A stretch of DNA of 64,000 nt from assembly GCA_001574975.1 (NCBI GenBank), contig KQ965756.1:65160-129159 (forward strand), in the 5' to 3' direction. The stretch comes from Gonapodya prolifera JEL478 (Eukaryota > Monoblepharomycota > Monoblepharidomycetes > Monoblepharidales > Gonapodyaceae). The notes beneath the pieces are model-generated. The model was not told the DNA's origin. It worked only from the letters and a program-made list of their open reading frames with translations, and did not search any database. Of the stretch, positions 23,301 to 33,867 are shown piece by piece. Position 1 is the stretch's first letter. Each line of letters begins with the position of its first letter. The translations under genes were made by a program, and so were the position numbers.

Positions 23301-23728
23301 GGTTTGGCGACTTCCCGAGTGGATCGTCTGACACAATACCCACCATTGATTTAGACGCGGCTAGCGATTCTCAAGGGTAAGCTCAAGGAAGTTCCTGCCG
23401 TTTTATCAGAAGAGGACTTGGAGCAGGTGGCTTCCACGACCGAGGGATTTTCTGGTATGTTTCAATTGAGACCAATCGTCAGCGCCGAGCTGTGGTCCAA
23501 CCACAACGTCCCGTAAAACAGGAGCCGACATTGACAATGTGGTGCGAGAAGCCGCGATGGCGTGTTTGCGAGAAGATCTGGAACATGGCAAGGTTGGTGA
23601 TCCTTTGGACGAGGACATAGCCGAGTGCTGCTTGACTGTGCTCGCTCTTTGTGCAGATCAATGCTGGGCATCTCCAATACGGTATCGAAATGACGATGCC
23701 TTCTCTGAAGGGATGTGATCGACTCTAG
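20323..23728 (+). CDS. Tandem AAA+ ATPase (AFG2/PEX1-type, two ATPase domains)
   Basis: Two AAA domains follow a variable N-terminal part ([17 protein letters not shown]). Domain 1: Walker [15 protein letters not shown] near 21,544 and Walker B-like [10 protein letters not shown] near 21,800. Domain 2: Walker [15 protein letters not shown] near 22,759, Walker B VILMDQ at 22,921-22,938, continuing across an intron as LDVIAPQRE, sensor region ATSRP and arginine-finger motif [11 protein letters not shown]; then [20 protein letters not shown] and the end [10 protein letters not shown] before TAG. Such type II ATPases unfold proteins in ribosome maturation (AFG2/SPATA5) or peroxisome import (PEX1/PEX6). 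In both domains the catalytic Glu of Walker B is replaced (Asn and Gln), which is unusual for domain 2. The first ATG in frame (20323) is given, but the frame is open back to 20077, so an upstream exon may exist. The exact orthology is not settled. Confidence 0.75.
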
Positions 23729-23891
23729 GCGAACGACTTAGTTGCAGCATTGTATAATATTTGCATTTGCACTTGTGGAAATATGTATAAGACAAACAAG
23801 AGATTCGATACTATTCCTTTGCAGAAAGAATGCAAACGGACCATTACGTCGTATTTTTCAATTGATGAAGAGTTCGATCGTCAACGAGGCC

Positions 23892-25183
23892 ATGCTAACT
23901 ACATACACCCTTTCGCGCGTATCGAGGATACGATTTCTCACATCGCCACAATCACGCATTCGGCATCGATACTTTTCGATTGCATCCGCGGCGTCGAGAG
24001 CTTCAATCCCCGTCGAATCGCAGAGCAATGTCTCCTTCCCGAGCGCATCTCCGTTGTCCCAGCCGCAATCGGCCCCAACATCGATCCTGGATGACACAGC
24101 AATATCCTCCATATCCCAATTTTCTGCTCTGGACTCCATCCCGTCGCCTGTGTCGCTCATTCGGTCCTTCATCCTCTGGTGCCATGAGGCCCCCTTCCTC
24201 GCATACCTCCCCGACGTCCTCTCCGCCACTGCCACCGCGCCGCTGCCTCTATGGCAGTCCATTGTGCTAGCGACCGTCGCGCTCCGGCTCGCCATCACAG
24301 TGCCCCTCGCTGTCCTGCAACAACGGCGTCTGGCGCGACAGCAAGCGCTTCAACCGATCGCTGAGGCGTGGAAAGCGACTTTGAGACATCAAGTCGCGCA
24401 GGTGGCAAGGAAGGAGGGGTGGTCGCCCGACGTGATGGAGAAGGAAACGCAAAAGAGGGTGAGTCATGATATAAAAGGACTGTTGCCACCATGTAACCAC
24501 CTCACCCCACCCTGCTCCCGCTACGTTACACCCATTTCTGTCTCCTCACCCGCGCCTGCGCAGTACCGCGAACGCGTGCGCTCCCTCTACGCCTCCCACC
24601 AGTACCACCCGCTGCGTACCCTCCTCCTCCCGTGGGTCCAAGTCCCATTGTGGGTCTCGGTCTCGTTCGCCCTTCGCGGAATGGTAGGGTACGTGCCCGA
24701 GAGCGCGTGGTGGAGCGCTCTGGTGGGAGGCGCGCCGGTGCCTGGGATGGAGGAAGGGGGAACGCTGTGGTTCGAGAACCTAACAAGGGCGGATGAGACG
24801 CTCTTTTTTCCGTTGGCGGTTGGTTGGACCAATTTGGCGAACGCACAGGTGCGGGAGTGCACGCAGACACGGTTGTTGTTGCTTATGATCATTCGTTCCT
24901 TAATTGTTCGGCCCACTGCAGCTCGGTGCCCTGTCGTCCGCACCACCTACTCCCCTCCGCACCGTCATGATATGGTCCTTTCGTGGCCTTGCCCTTGGGA
25001 GCATGTACTTTGCGTCGCAGATGCCGACGGTGCGTTTGTTCAATTCTTGCTGAGCATCCCCCGCTTTGGAAGTTGAACCGCTCCCGGGAACAGGCAATAT
25101 CGCTGTATTGGCTCAGTAGCGCGCTATTCTCGCTGGGCCAGAATGTGGTGATGAGGGTGTGGAAGTGGAGAAAGGGAACGTGA
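23892..25183 (+). CDS. COX18: Mitochondrial inner-membrane insertase COX18 (OXA1/YidC family)
   Basis: The N-terminus MLTTYTLSRVSRIRFLTSPQ is a good mitochondrial presequence (Arg, Ser, Thr, no acidic residues). The core has LPLWQSIVLATVALRLAITV, PLAVLQQRRLARQQALQPI, a charged loop, YRERVRSLYASHQYHPLRTL, LLPWVQVPLWVSVSFALRGM, WFENLTRADETLFFPLAVGW, then MPTAISLYWLSSALFSLGQN in the last exon. This is the YidC/Oxa1 insertase fold with five membrane segments; COX18 exports the C-terminal domain of cytochrome oxidase subunit 2. Introns are at 24,459-24,564, 24,850-24,921 and 25,031-25,095, approximately. The COX18 rather than OXA1 call rests on the WQS..L.TVALR and LPLAVLQ pattern. Confidence 0.85.
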
Positions 25184-25534
25184 CGAACGAACAAGGTTTA
25201 GTCGAATTGGGGACTTTCTTGACCCGCGTTCAGCCAAGTGCCCGCATTAGGGCTGGTACTCGTTGCACTGCAGAACCTGATCGATCGAGCTCTTTGATGG
25301 GGGCTTCCAAATCATCTGCGGTTGCAACAAATGATCTCCTAGTACAGCCGTGGGAAGCAGCACACTCGTCATCGCGAAATAAATGATGGGATGTGTAACG
25401 TATCATTGGATTTTGAGGATGAGTGGGTGCAAAAATAAGTTATTCTTCGTGTCCTTAGCTATGACAATATCATGCTCGGAAGTCCCTGTCGCGTGCGTCC
25501 ATATATTCGAATTACGGGTGAGTTTCTTCCCGCA
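25184..25534. other. Convergent intergenic spacer
   Basis: Between the stops of COX18 and the minus-strand glycosyltransferase-like gene. Open frames here are short with no domain; presumably 3' ends of both transcripts. Confidence 0.4.
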
Positions 25535-26620
25535 TCACTGCACCGCCCTCGCGCGACCAACTTCCCACGGATAGTCCGCCTTCAACCCGCTCATCATGGT
25601 GTCGGGAAAGGCGACACTGCTCTTCCCACCCGTGTTTACGACGGGCATCTCCTTGCTCTTGAACCCACTTCCGTGGACGTGCCAGAGCTTGACGTCGACG
25701 CACGGGTTGCGGCCAACAATGCCGGCCCTCTCGAATTCCCATAGGATACGATTCTCGATCCCCCAAGATCCCAACTCAATGTTCGTAGTGGCAATCACTG
25801 AGGGTGGCAACGGGGGAACAAACACAATAGCGTCGTGTGAGCCCCGAAAGGCCACGCCGGGTGTCCACCGGCATTCATTGTCGTCAGGGTCGGGGAGGGA
25901 TCCGTCTGGTCCAGGGGCGCCTCGGCGGGAGAGGAAGTAAGCGATGTGAAAGCTCAAGTCTGCGTCGAGGGATTTGACGAGACGGAGCGAGTCGTCAAAG
26001 TACACATCCAGGTTCGCCAGTGCGACAATGTCCCCCCTCAGCCTCGCCGAGGCGTGTCGGAAGGCGTCCGACGCGAGGAGGCGGTCCGCGCTGGACGCTC
26101 GCACGAGAACGAGCTTTGTTAAAAAGGCCTCAAAGGGGAAAGAAGGCATGATGTCGGTGAAGTATCTGAACGGTGGGTCGTCCATGAGGCTGGGCGACGG
26201 TGGTTGAATAAGGTGGATGTGGTCGATGTGGGGGTTGAGGACGTTGAGAGATAAGGCATGGAGAAGCTCTAGGGTGCGAGTGTGGTTTGAGGGAAGGTAC
26301 CATTGGGTGATGAGATGGAAGGCATGGCTACCCTGATGATGGAGGTTGCTTCGTTATCCACAAAGAGTGATGTTTTTTTGTATCCACAGGAGTCCAGGCG
26401 GACCACTCACCTTTGCGTAAGACTTTCCTTTCAGTATCTGATTTTCAGGAAGCGCTGAGCGATCGTCGTAAAGATCCGCGGTGACATCCAACACGACTCC
26501 GCGACGAAACCTGCCCTTCGTCTCGTCCGCCTCCCTGAACCAGAAGACAAACGTGGGCACAAGTCCTGCAATCGCAATGAATGCTATTCGCCTCCATCTG
26601 AGAATCCGTCGCATGTCCAC
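25535..26620 (-). CDS. Type II membrane glycosyltransferase-like protein
   Basis: Two exons, 26620-26411 and 26332-25535, give 335 residues. The N-terminus is short, basic and then hydrophobic (RRILRWRRIAFIAIAGLVPT, FVFWF), the layout of a Golgi type II membrane protein. The lumenal part has FHLITQWYLPSNHTRTLELL, VLVRASSADRLLASDAFRHA, DIVALANLDVYFDDSL (a DxD-like element in a GT-A setting: strand, N-L-D-V-Y-F-D-D), FLSRRG and AFRGSHDAIVFVPPLPP, GSWGIENRILWEFERAG. The ANxDxYFDxSL pattern recurs in uncharacterised GT-A-like proteins of protists, fungi and bacteria. Sugar donor and acceptor unknown. The start is 78 bp from the divergent TRM13 start, so the two share a compact promoter. Confidence 0.6.
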
Positions 26621-26698
26621 ATGCGAGAGATGAGCTGCCGCTTTGGTCCGGCAACTCCCTGGCTGATCTTTTGGAGGGAAAAGAAGTTCGTTTTCACA

Positions 26699-28960
26699 AT
26701 GGAGCCATCAAACGTGGCGCTACAGGACACTCCTGGAACTCCATCGCCGCCCAATTGCGCTGCTGTTCCAATCCCGTTCTTATTGCGACAAACCAGGGCT
26801 GCAGGCGACAGACAGCCGAACCCAAACTCGAAGCGATCCCAGAAGCGCTTGCAGAAGAGAATGAGATTGGCAGAGAATCTGAATGCTGCCGGTAGCTCTA
26901 CGGCGGGAAAGGATGCAGATCAGCACGACGGCGATGCGAGCTCAGTCCATTCAGACTCAATCCCTCCCTCCTTGGTGATCGACCAATCGGCCCTGCCACC
27001 GCCTATTCCAGGGCGATGCCATTTCTTTCTATGGGGCAAAAACAGATATTGCAGGCAGCTGCTTCCCGCGACCACGGCCGAGGTCATGTGTGCGGAACAC
27101 CGTCTCGCCGAGAATGTGCCCGGCGCTTCGACCACGGACCGCGTTCCATGCCCGTACGATCCCAAGCATACCGTCGACGTCAAGTCGATGCGAGCACATC
27201 TTTTTCGATGTAATTCGCGGCCCCTGCCGCCGCCGGAGTACATTGTGAAGGGCGTCAACCTCGGGAGGAGTCGACCAGCACCACCTCCACCTCCTTCTTC
27301 TGAGGATCCCGCTCCACTGACAGCCCGGGAGAGGCTGAAACTTCTCTCAAACGACGAGTTCGATGATCTCGTGGCCAAGATTCGAGGAATGTACGACCTC
27401 GTACCTCAACGCCCGAGGGAGCAACTGCACCACGAGGTCGGAAAACAGCTCAAGTGCGTTTGCGTGTGACGCGCTGGTTTTTCTATGAGCTCCCCCAGAA
27501 CCGCCCTGATTGATATGTTTCTGTTTCTACAAAGAGGTACAGCGCACGCCTCAAAACACCCCGCACAGCAGTCATCCCTTGTCGGCCACCTTGCTCGATA
27601 CGACGCTCTGAAAAGGGATAATATCTTTGTCGAGTTCGGGGCAGGCCGAGGTAGGAGTCACCCATGTGATGTTTTTTATGACCAATGTTCACAACAACAC
27701 CATTCCAACTCCCTCAAGCCGAGCTCAGTTTGTTCGTTCGAGGCGCCGTCGGCGACCCGTCCACATTCGCCGCCATCGATCGCAAGAACTTCAAGCAAAA
27801 AGTGCGTTTCTCTTGAAACTCTCCCCAACTCTGCGGACACATTCAACCAAACACGTGCCGCGTTACATCAGGTAGACCACCTCATCCAGCGCCCGCACCC
27901 CGCACCGCCCGTACCCTCGACGTTCCACCGCGTCAAAGCGGACATCGCGGACCTCGACCTTTCACGATACGTGTCGTGGCTGGCCTCGGGAGCGGCCATG
28001 GAGGAACAGCGAGGGAAGGAGCACAGGTTGGGGAAACGGAAGATTGAAAGCACGCGGGAAAACGGGAACGACGCGGAGGGGAGAGCTCGTACATCGCTCG
28101 AGCCGCACGCGGGTTCCCAGACCCAACAAGGGACAAGTTCGGAGGCTCCTGCTCCTGCTCTCCCCTCGACTGCCCCCCCTCCTCCGACGCCCCAGAGCTC
28201 ACAAACAGATCCAATGTCGCCACCCTCTCAAGTCGCCTCCCCTGCACCACCCGCGCCCACCCGCGGGCCCAATGTAATCGCATACTCGAAACATCTGTGC
28301 GGTGCAGCCACGGATTTGACCCTACGGTGTCTCGCCCGCCATCACAAGCAAGGCGGCCGCGTGGGAGTGGTCGTCGTGGCGACGTGCTGCCACCATGTAT
28401 GCGAGTGGGTGCTCTGCTCCGTTTTCTGAAACGCCGCGCTGCTGCCATTCTCATGATGACCCCTGCACCTGCAGCAATTACACGTATTGCCGTCCCGACC
28501 ACCCCCCGACTCCCGAGTGGGTCCTATCGGACGATGTGTTCCCCCTCGTGACCGTCATTACAACGTGGGCGGTGTGCGGCGCGCCCGTGGACGAGTACAA
28601 CGCTGCAGGCGGTGACGCCGAGGACGGCGACGAGGGGGGCAGGGACGGATGCGGGGGTGCGGATGTGCTGCAAGAAGACGCGGAAGAAGGGTACGTACAA
28701 ATTCATTGTGCGCGACCTTGCTGTCCTTTTTCTTCACCGTTCGTCATTGCACTCACAGGCCACACTGGTCCCGCCTCACGTACCCAGACCGGCAGGCGCT
28801 CGGCTTGCAGGCAAAGCGCGTGCTTGACTGGGGCCGCGCGTTGTGGATGCGGGAGCAAGGGTTTGAGGACGTGAGGCTATTAGAGTATGTGGGGCCTGAG
28901 ACTAGTTTGGAGAATGTGGCACTGGTGGTTGGTGGTGGGCCGCGGGGTGGCGGGGCGTAG
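26699..28960 (+). CDS. TRM13: tRNA 2'-O-methyltransferase TRM13
   Basis: TRM13 methylates the 2'-OH of nucleotide 4 in the acceptor stem of certain tRNAs. N-terminal zinc modules: CHFFLWGKNRYCRQ with MCAEH, then a CHHC (U11-48K-like) finger VPCPYDPKHTVDVKS with MRAHLFRC. The methyltransferase part follows: SLVGHLARYDALKRDNIFVE then FGAGRG (SAM-binding), AIDRKNFKQK, IADLDLSRY, NVIAYSKHLCGAATDLTLRC, VVVVATCCHH and YCRPDHPPTPEW, then YPDRQALGLQAKRVLDWGRA and LLEYVGPETSLENVALVV. Introns interrupt after the zinc part (27,448-27,537), after FGAGRG (27,653-27,719), after KQK (27,801-27,871) and near 28,396 and 28,691. A long low-complexity insert (Pro/Ser/Thr-rich, 28,000-28,270) sits before the KHLCG motif. 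Confidence 0.9.
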
Positions 28961-29328
28961 GGTGCACGTGTGTGGTGGGGGGGGGGGGGCCGCGGGGCGG
29001 TGATGGAATAATTGGGAGAGAGTGCTGTGTGTGAATTGTAGAAAGATAGAACTACAGATGAACTGAGGGCTCATTTCTTTGTAGCTGTCTCTGTCAATAT
29101 TTATAAACTATACATGATTCTGCGACCTATACACGGGCTCTTCGTATAAGTAAACTCTCCTTAAGTCAGCTGTTTAAGCCCAGTAGGAAAAGTCCACCGT
29201 GGCGTAGCGTAGCGTTGCGTACGGGCGTCCCATGTCCCCAAATCCGGCATCCGCGTCCAGCGCGTCTACCACACTCCACCCTGTCGTCATTACGCCTCAC
29301 CCACACGCTCACCCCCTCACCTTCGTCC
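28961..29328. other. Convergent spacer with 13-G run
   Basis: Between the TRM13 stop and the CBM1 gene stop. Contains an uninterrupted run of 13 G (28977-28989) and AATAAA-like and TATTTATAA elements near 29,100 that may serve 3'-end formation. No gene seen. Confidence 0.5.
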
Positions 29329-31204
29329 CTAACACCCCTCCATACACTCCCCCGTGGCCGGATCATAACACGGCCAGAACCCTGGCTTACACAAATGGCC
29401 ACAATCGCTCAGGAACATGTTCTGGTTATCCCCGGCGCAGTACGTCCCGCCACCGGCCACGACGACTCCGCCCAGGAACCAGGGGCACTGGATGTGGCCC
29501 GTGGAGTCGAAGATGGAACAGCGCGGAGGAACTGCGCCGCCGCAGTGGCCTAAGTTTGAGATGCGAGGAATGGGAATGGGAGAATGGGTTATGCAAAAGA
29601 CGTGAGGGTGAACGGGGGAAGGAGTGAGAACTCACCACCGGTGTTGAAGGGGGGTTGGTAGCAGCGCGAGGTGTCGATGCCCGTGGGAGGAGGTGGGGGC
29701 GGGGGTGGTGGGGGTGGGGGTGGGCGGGGTCTGGGTATTTGGTATGGTTATGTATGTGGGTATGGGTGGTGGATATGGATATGAACAGGGATATGGGTAT
29801 GCGTATGCGTATGGGTATTGCAGGGAGAAAAGAAGTGTCAGTGAATCGAATAATTTGAAGGAAACCGAACCGACTGTGACTCACGGAGGCGGCGGGGGAG
29901 GTGGGGGCGGAGGTGGTGGGGGAGGAGGAGGAGGAGGCCGAGGTGCTGGAGGAGGTGGAGGAGGGGTAGGTGGGGGACTCGGCGCAAGCGGCGATCCCTT
30001 GGCGGCCACCGCAGATGTCGCGTCCCCTCCGACAGGCACGAGAGCGCCCTGAGCCACAATCGCATTCGGCGAGAACGTTGGCGTTGGTGTCGTCGTCGCA
30101 TTCGCGTTGGTTGGTATTGTCGTGTTGCGTGTGGCCGTTGGCGCGGTTGATGTCACGGGTGCGACATCAACAGGTACGGGAGAGTAGGCTGCGACGGGGG
30201 AGTACGCGGCGTGGGGAGGAGCCTGAGCCTGCAAGAGACAAGACGCGAGGGCAGATTAGTCAAAGGTGAATATTAAGGAACCCCCTACATCACCACTCGC
30301 GCGCCAGGCCCAGCCCTCGGTTCGCTTCGCGATGTTATTATGCTCCGCGGGGTATTCGCCGCCGGTGGGACGATACATTCCGCTCCGCGGGGAAACTCCC
30401 CTCTGGTGGACACACTCGCTTCGCTCCTGTCGTCGGTCAGCACTTTGTGCTTAGGCCTCGGGTTCGCTCAGCGGGGAAACTCGCCTCCGGCGGACACACT
30501 CGGTCAGCTCTGCGCGCTTAGGCCTCGATGTGGCTCCGCGACGTTACCTCGGTCGGCACTCCGTGCTTAGGCCTAGGGTTCGCTCCGCGAGGAACATTCC
30601 GCTTGGCGGTTCACTCGCCTCCGGCGGACTAGTCGGTCAGCGCCTCGCTGCGCTCGTGTCTTGCTCCTCCGGGCTGCTCGCTGTGTTCGCAGGCCTCCGT
30701 CCCTCGACTACCCAACTCACCGCAACGTTGAGTTGAGGCGCCCAAAGGCACTGCGAGTACATGTCGTTGTGGTAGACGCAGTTCCAGCCGTGCGCGCAGC
30801 AGTCTGTGGGACCGCTGTAACCTTCGCCGCCGCATTGTCCGTACTTGCGTGCGCAGGTCGCCTGTGGTGGGTGGGTTGGTGTGGGTGCGGAGGGGAGTGC
30901 GGGGAAATGTGTGAGCACACTCAATCTTCCAGATTTCTCGACCACACGTGGCCGTTTTCTGGCCCAACCGCGTTTCTGGACCACTCACTGCGCCGGGCAG
31001 GGTTGGAATGCACTGGCTGTACCACTCGTTGTGGACTACACAGGATGCGCCTGCGTGACAGCATGCGTCGCCCGCGAAGGTCTTTCCGCCGCACTGCTCC
31101 CACCAGGAGTTGCACTCAGCCGAGACACCGCGCGGGGAGAGTGCAGCCAGGGCGACAAGCAGCAGCGCGAACGAGAGCGCGGGCGCACGCCAAGACGCAG
31201 CCAT
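29329..31204 (-). CDS. Secreted protein with two CBM1 (cellulose-binding) modules, Pro-rich linker and Cys-rich C-terminus
   Basis: Exons 31204-30989, 30861-30721, 30228-29885, 29730-29636 and 29549-29329 total 338 codons. A signal peptide ([18 protein letters not shown], then LSPRGVSA) is followed by two fungal CBM1 modules, each on its own exon: [16 protein letters not shown]...NEWYSQC and [16 protein letters not shown]...NDMYSQC, keeping the QCGG and YSQC hallmarks and six cysteines. Next comes a Ser/Thr/Ala region, a run of about 30 prolines, and a C-terminal module with at least nine cysteines ([44 protein letters not shown]) that I do not recognise. CBM1 modules bind crystalline cellulose or chitin; the unknown module could be catalytic or adhesive. 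The second intron (30,720-30,229) is about 490 bp and filled by a GC-rich hairpin repeat. Confidence 0.8.
30336..30690. repeat. GC-rich hairpin repeat cluster in CBM1-gene intron 2
   Basis: Three diverged copies of a module CGGTCAG-hairpin-TTAGGCCT lie at about 30,433-30,460, 30,500-30,527 and 30,548-30,577, interleaved with CCGCGGGGAAACTCGCCTCC-type elements. The hairpins read AGCACTTTGTGCT, AGCTCTGCGCGCT and GGCACTCCGTGCT. A fourth copy lies in an intron of the neighbouring STOML2 gene on the other strand (31,950-31,987). Confidence 0.7.
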
Positions 31205-31592
31205 TGGAGCGAGGAGCACCGCGCGAGGGGGAGAGAGGAGAGTGCGAGCGCGGGTGGAATGCGCGCTGCGTGGGGTGGAAGGAATGGCGGTGCCGGGTTT
31301 GGCTGGTCCGAAAACAGTCGCAATTGTCTGCAAAAACAGGTGTCCGCAGTCACAGGGAACCTGCCTCGTCTGGCCCGATTTGGAAGTCATTTTCTCGCCC
31401 CTGTCTCTCTCCCTTCTCGTTCTGCCTCAAAAGGCGTGTATTTTCATGTGCTTTCAATCGCCTTTTTATCGCGTCGAGTAACCAACTTCACCAAGTGTAA
31501 CGTCCACCTAACGTGCTATTGCCCAAAAGTAATGCCTGTGATCTATATACATGCTTGCAAAAGACGCCAGCTTCCGTTATCACACCATCCCC
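31205..31592. other. Promoter region of the CBM1 gene and 3' flank of STOML2
   Basis: No coding signal of its own. The two minus-strand genes lie head to tail across this spacer, so it holds the CBM1 gene's promoter. Confidence 0.4.
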
Positions 31593-33457
31593 TTACTCCT
31601 TCGCACCTCCGCCCCACCCACCCTTGCTATTCTTACTCACAGTCCCAAACACCGCCATGGCCTCGCCCACAACTTTGGCAACGTCCCCCGCATCCCGCGG
31701 AAGCACAAGCGTCGTGCTTTCCTTGGCGATCCGACCAAACTGCTCAACGTATTTCTCCGCAACGGACAGTGCCACGGCGTCGCGGCCGTGTGGGGACTGT
31801 CCAATCGCCGTGCTGATCAGGTCGATCGACCGTGATGTCGCGGCGGCGCGGAGGAGGATTGCCTCAGACTCTCCTGATGTAGGTGGGTGGGTGGGNGAAG
31901 GAAAGGAGAGGTGAGAAGGAGCGAACGAGGCGGAAACACGCGAGCGCAGCGAGCACCGAGGCCTAAGCGCGCAGCGCTGACCGAGGCTGTCGAGTGATCC
32001 AGCGCAAAGCGCTTATTCCCACCGGAGGCGAATTACCCCGCAGAGCGGAATACACTCTCGTGGAGCGGAGCGTACATTGAGACCAGTGACCACCACCCAC
32101 CTGTCGCCTGATTAATCTGCTGCGTCTTCTCGGCCTCCGACTCCAAGATAACCGCCTGTCGTCTCCCCTCGGCCACGTTGATCGCCGCCTGCCGCTGTCC
32201 CTCCGACTCGAGAATCTCGGCCCGCTTGCGCCGCTCGGCTGAGACTTGCTGGTGCATTGCAGCGAGGACGTTCTCCGCTGGTCGCGGGGTACGTGGCACG
32301 TGGCAAGTGGTGGGGGTGGTGGGGGGGGGGGGGGGGGGAACGAGGTGGGGTTGGGTCGGTTTCGTCAGTTATAGATGGTGTTGGGGGAAGGGATGGGGCA
32401 GAAGCGACAAGGACCAAAAAGAGAATCGACCGGTTCCATCAGTCACACACACCATGTCCCCAAAACCCACACATCCCATCCCCTCGCTCAACTCACGCGG
32501 ATTCACATCCCTTATCTCATACCTCAAACACCTAATCCCCCAATCCATCGCGGCCATATTAATCGCGCGCACAATGTTCTCGTTGAGCTGCGTGCGCTCG
32601 GCCAGCGTGCGGTCGAGCGTCATTTGCCCGATTTCGGCCCGCATCGTCGTTTGCGCGAGTTGCGTCACGGCGTATTCGTGGTCTGGTGTGTGGGTGTGGG
32701 GAGAAGTAGGGGGAGAGGTTGAGGTTGAGGTTGGTGGTGACTCGAGGGTCATGCGTGTTATCGAAGGAAATAGTACAAACCTTCCACGCCGTAGGACGCC
32801 TTGTAAGGGTCAATGACACGGTAGTACAGGACTCCATCTATTTCGAGCGTGACGTTATCTAGAACAAGACCGTGGTGAACGACATGAGCCACGGTTGCTG
32901 ACCGACCACTCTCTGCCTCGCACCCCCACCTTGTGTAATCGCTCTCTGCGTCGGAATATCAATCGCCACCTCTTTCAAACTCTTCACGTACTTGATTTGG
33001 TCCAGCACCGGAATGAGAATGGCAAGTCCAGGTTCCAGGACGCGGTTGAACCGGCCCATCCGCTCCACGATCCAGGCTTCTTGCTGAGGAACGAATTTGA
33101 TGATCTGCCAGGATGAAAACCGGCCACCATAGACGCGCATCACATGGGTTTTCCATCGCGCGCTGTAACTGGCACTGCGAATCCACTCACGGTGTTTATA
33201 GGCAAGGACGACCTCCTGTCGTATCCCACCCCGTAGTTCATGGAGCTGGCTGAATCATCGAATCTCTGCGCCCTGGGCGCCACGATCGAAAAATGTCGAG
33301 ATGCCGCAGCGCCGCGGCGGGTGATGGCCGGTGTGGGTCTGGTGGTAATGCTGGTGGAAGAGTGAGAGTGCAGTGACGAGAGCGAGAGCGGGCCAGCGAG
33401 GTATGTGGCGGCAAGTCTTGTGGCGGCGGGCGAGTCGATGCGTGATAGAGTTGCCAT
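31593..33457 (-). CDS. STOML2: Stomatin-like protein 2 (mitochondrial SPFH protein)
   Basis: Start chosen at 33457 because it gives a Ser/Thr/Arg-rich mitochondrial presequence (MATLSRIDSPAATRLAATYL). The SPFH domain follows: FVPQQEAWIVERMGRFNRVL, EPGLAILIPVLDQIKYVKSL, EVAIDIPTQ, DNVTLEIDGVLYYRV, DPYKASYGVE, AVTQLAQTTMRAEIGQMTLD, RTLAERTQLNENIV, WGIRCLRYEIRDV. Then a charged coiled coil (VSAERRKRAEILESEGQRQA) and the C-terminal ALSVAEKYVEQFGRIAKEST. STOML2 organises cardiolipin-rich inner-membrane domains and stabilises respiratory complexes. At least six introns; the one at about 31,874-32,100 holds a GC-rich hairpin repeat and the only ambiguous base of the window (n at 31,896), and another holds an 18-G run (32321-32338 on the plus strand). 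Confidence 0.92.
31930..32075. repeat. GC-rich hairpin repeat copy in a STOML2 intron
   Basis: Read on the minus strand it carries CGGTCAGCGCTGCGCGCTTA and GGCCTCGG, the same module as the three copies in the CBM1-gene intron, with a perfect AGCGC/GCGCT stem; flanking GCTCTGCGGGGTAATTCGCC parallels the flanks of those copies. Confidence 0.65.
32321..32338. repeat. 18-nt homopolymer G run in a STOML2 intron
   Basis: Uninterrupted G on the plus strand, C in the transcript sense, close to the 5' end of an intron. Similar long G runs occur at 28977-28989 and 43080-43096. Confidence 0.9.
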
Positions 33458-33867
33458 GATTGCCGGCGAGAGAGGGGAGAGGGGAGTTTGTGCGGTTGCG
33501 AATCGGGTGTGCTGGTGACCACAGCGATACGTCACTCAGAGGCAACGAACGTGCTAATACATGATTTAGAATCTGCACCGAACACATCCAGTTTGGCTAA
33601 GTCTATGCTGCTCAGGTACTTGCTATGCGATGCCCCATACCGTGAGTTCCCGAAACCATCCAAGGCTTAGGCACTTCTTGGGCTCATTGTCTACATGTGA
33701 CACTCCAACTCTATCCTGGGCAACGGGCACGTGAATGGGAAGTTTACAACATATTTGTATAATTCATTCAATTCCGTTCGACCACGGCAGTACTAGTGTA
33801 CAAATTTACCCCCACCTTCGGTCCATATTCGACCCGAAACCCGACTCATCCGAATTTAACGCCAATA
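33458..33867. promoter_or_regulatory. Divergent promoter between STOML2 and DECR2
   Basis: 410 bp between two outward-facing start codons. No coding signal; no specific operator recognised. Confidence 0.5.

Noticed and set aside
30629-31816. Long plus-strand open frames opposite the CBM1 gene
   Set aside because: They are antisense shadows of the minus-strand gene and its GC-rich intron; the minus-strand model has a signal peptide, CBM1 motifs and consistent splicing.
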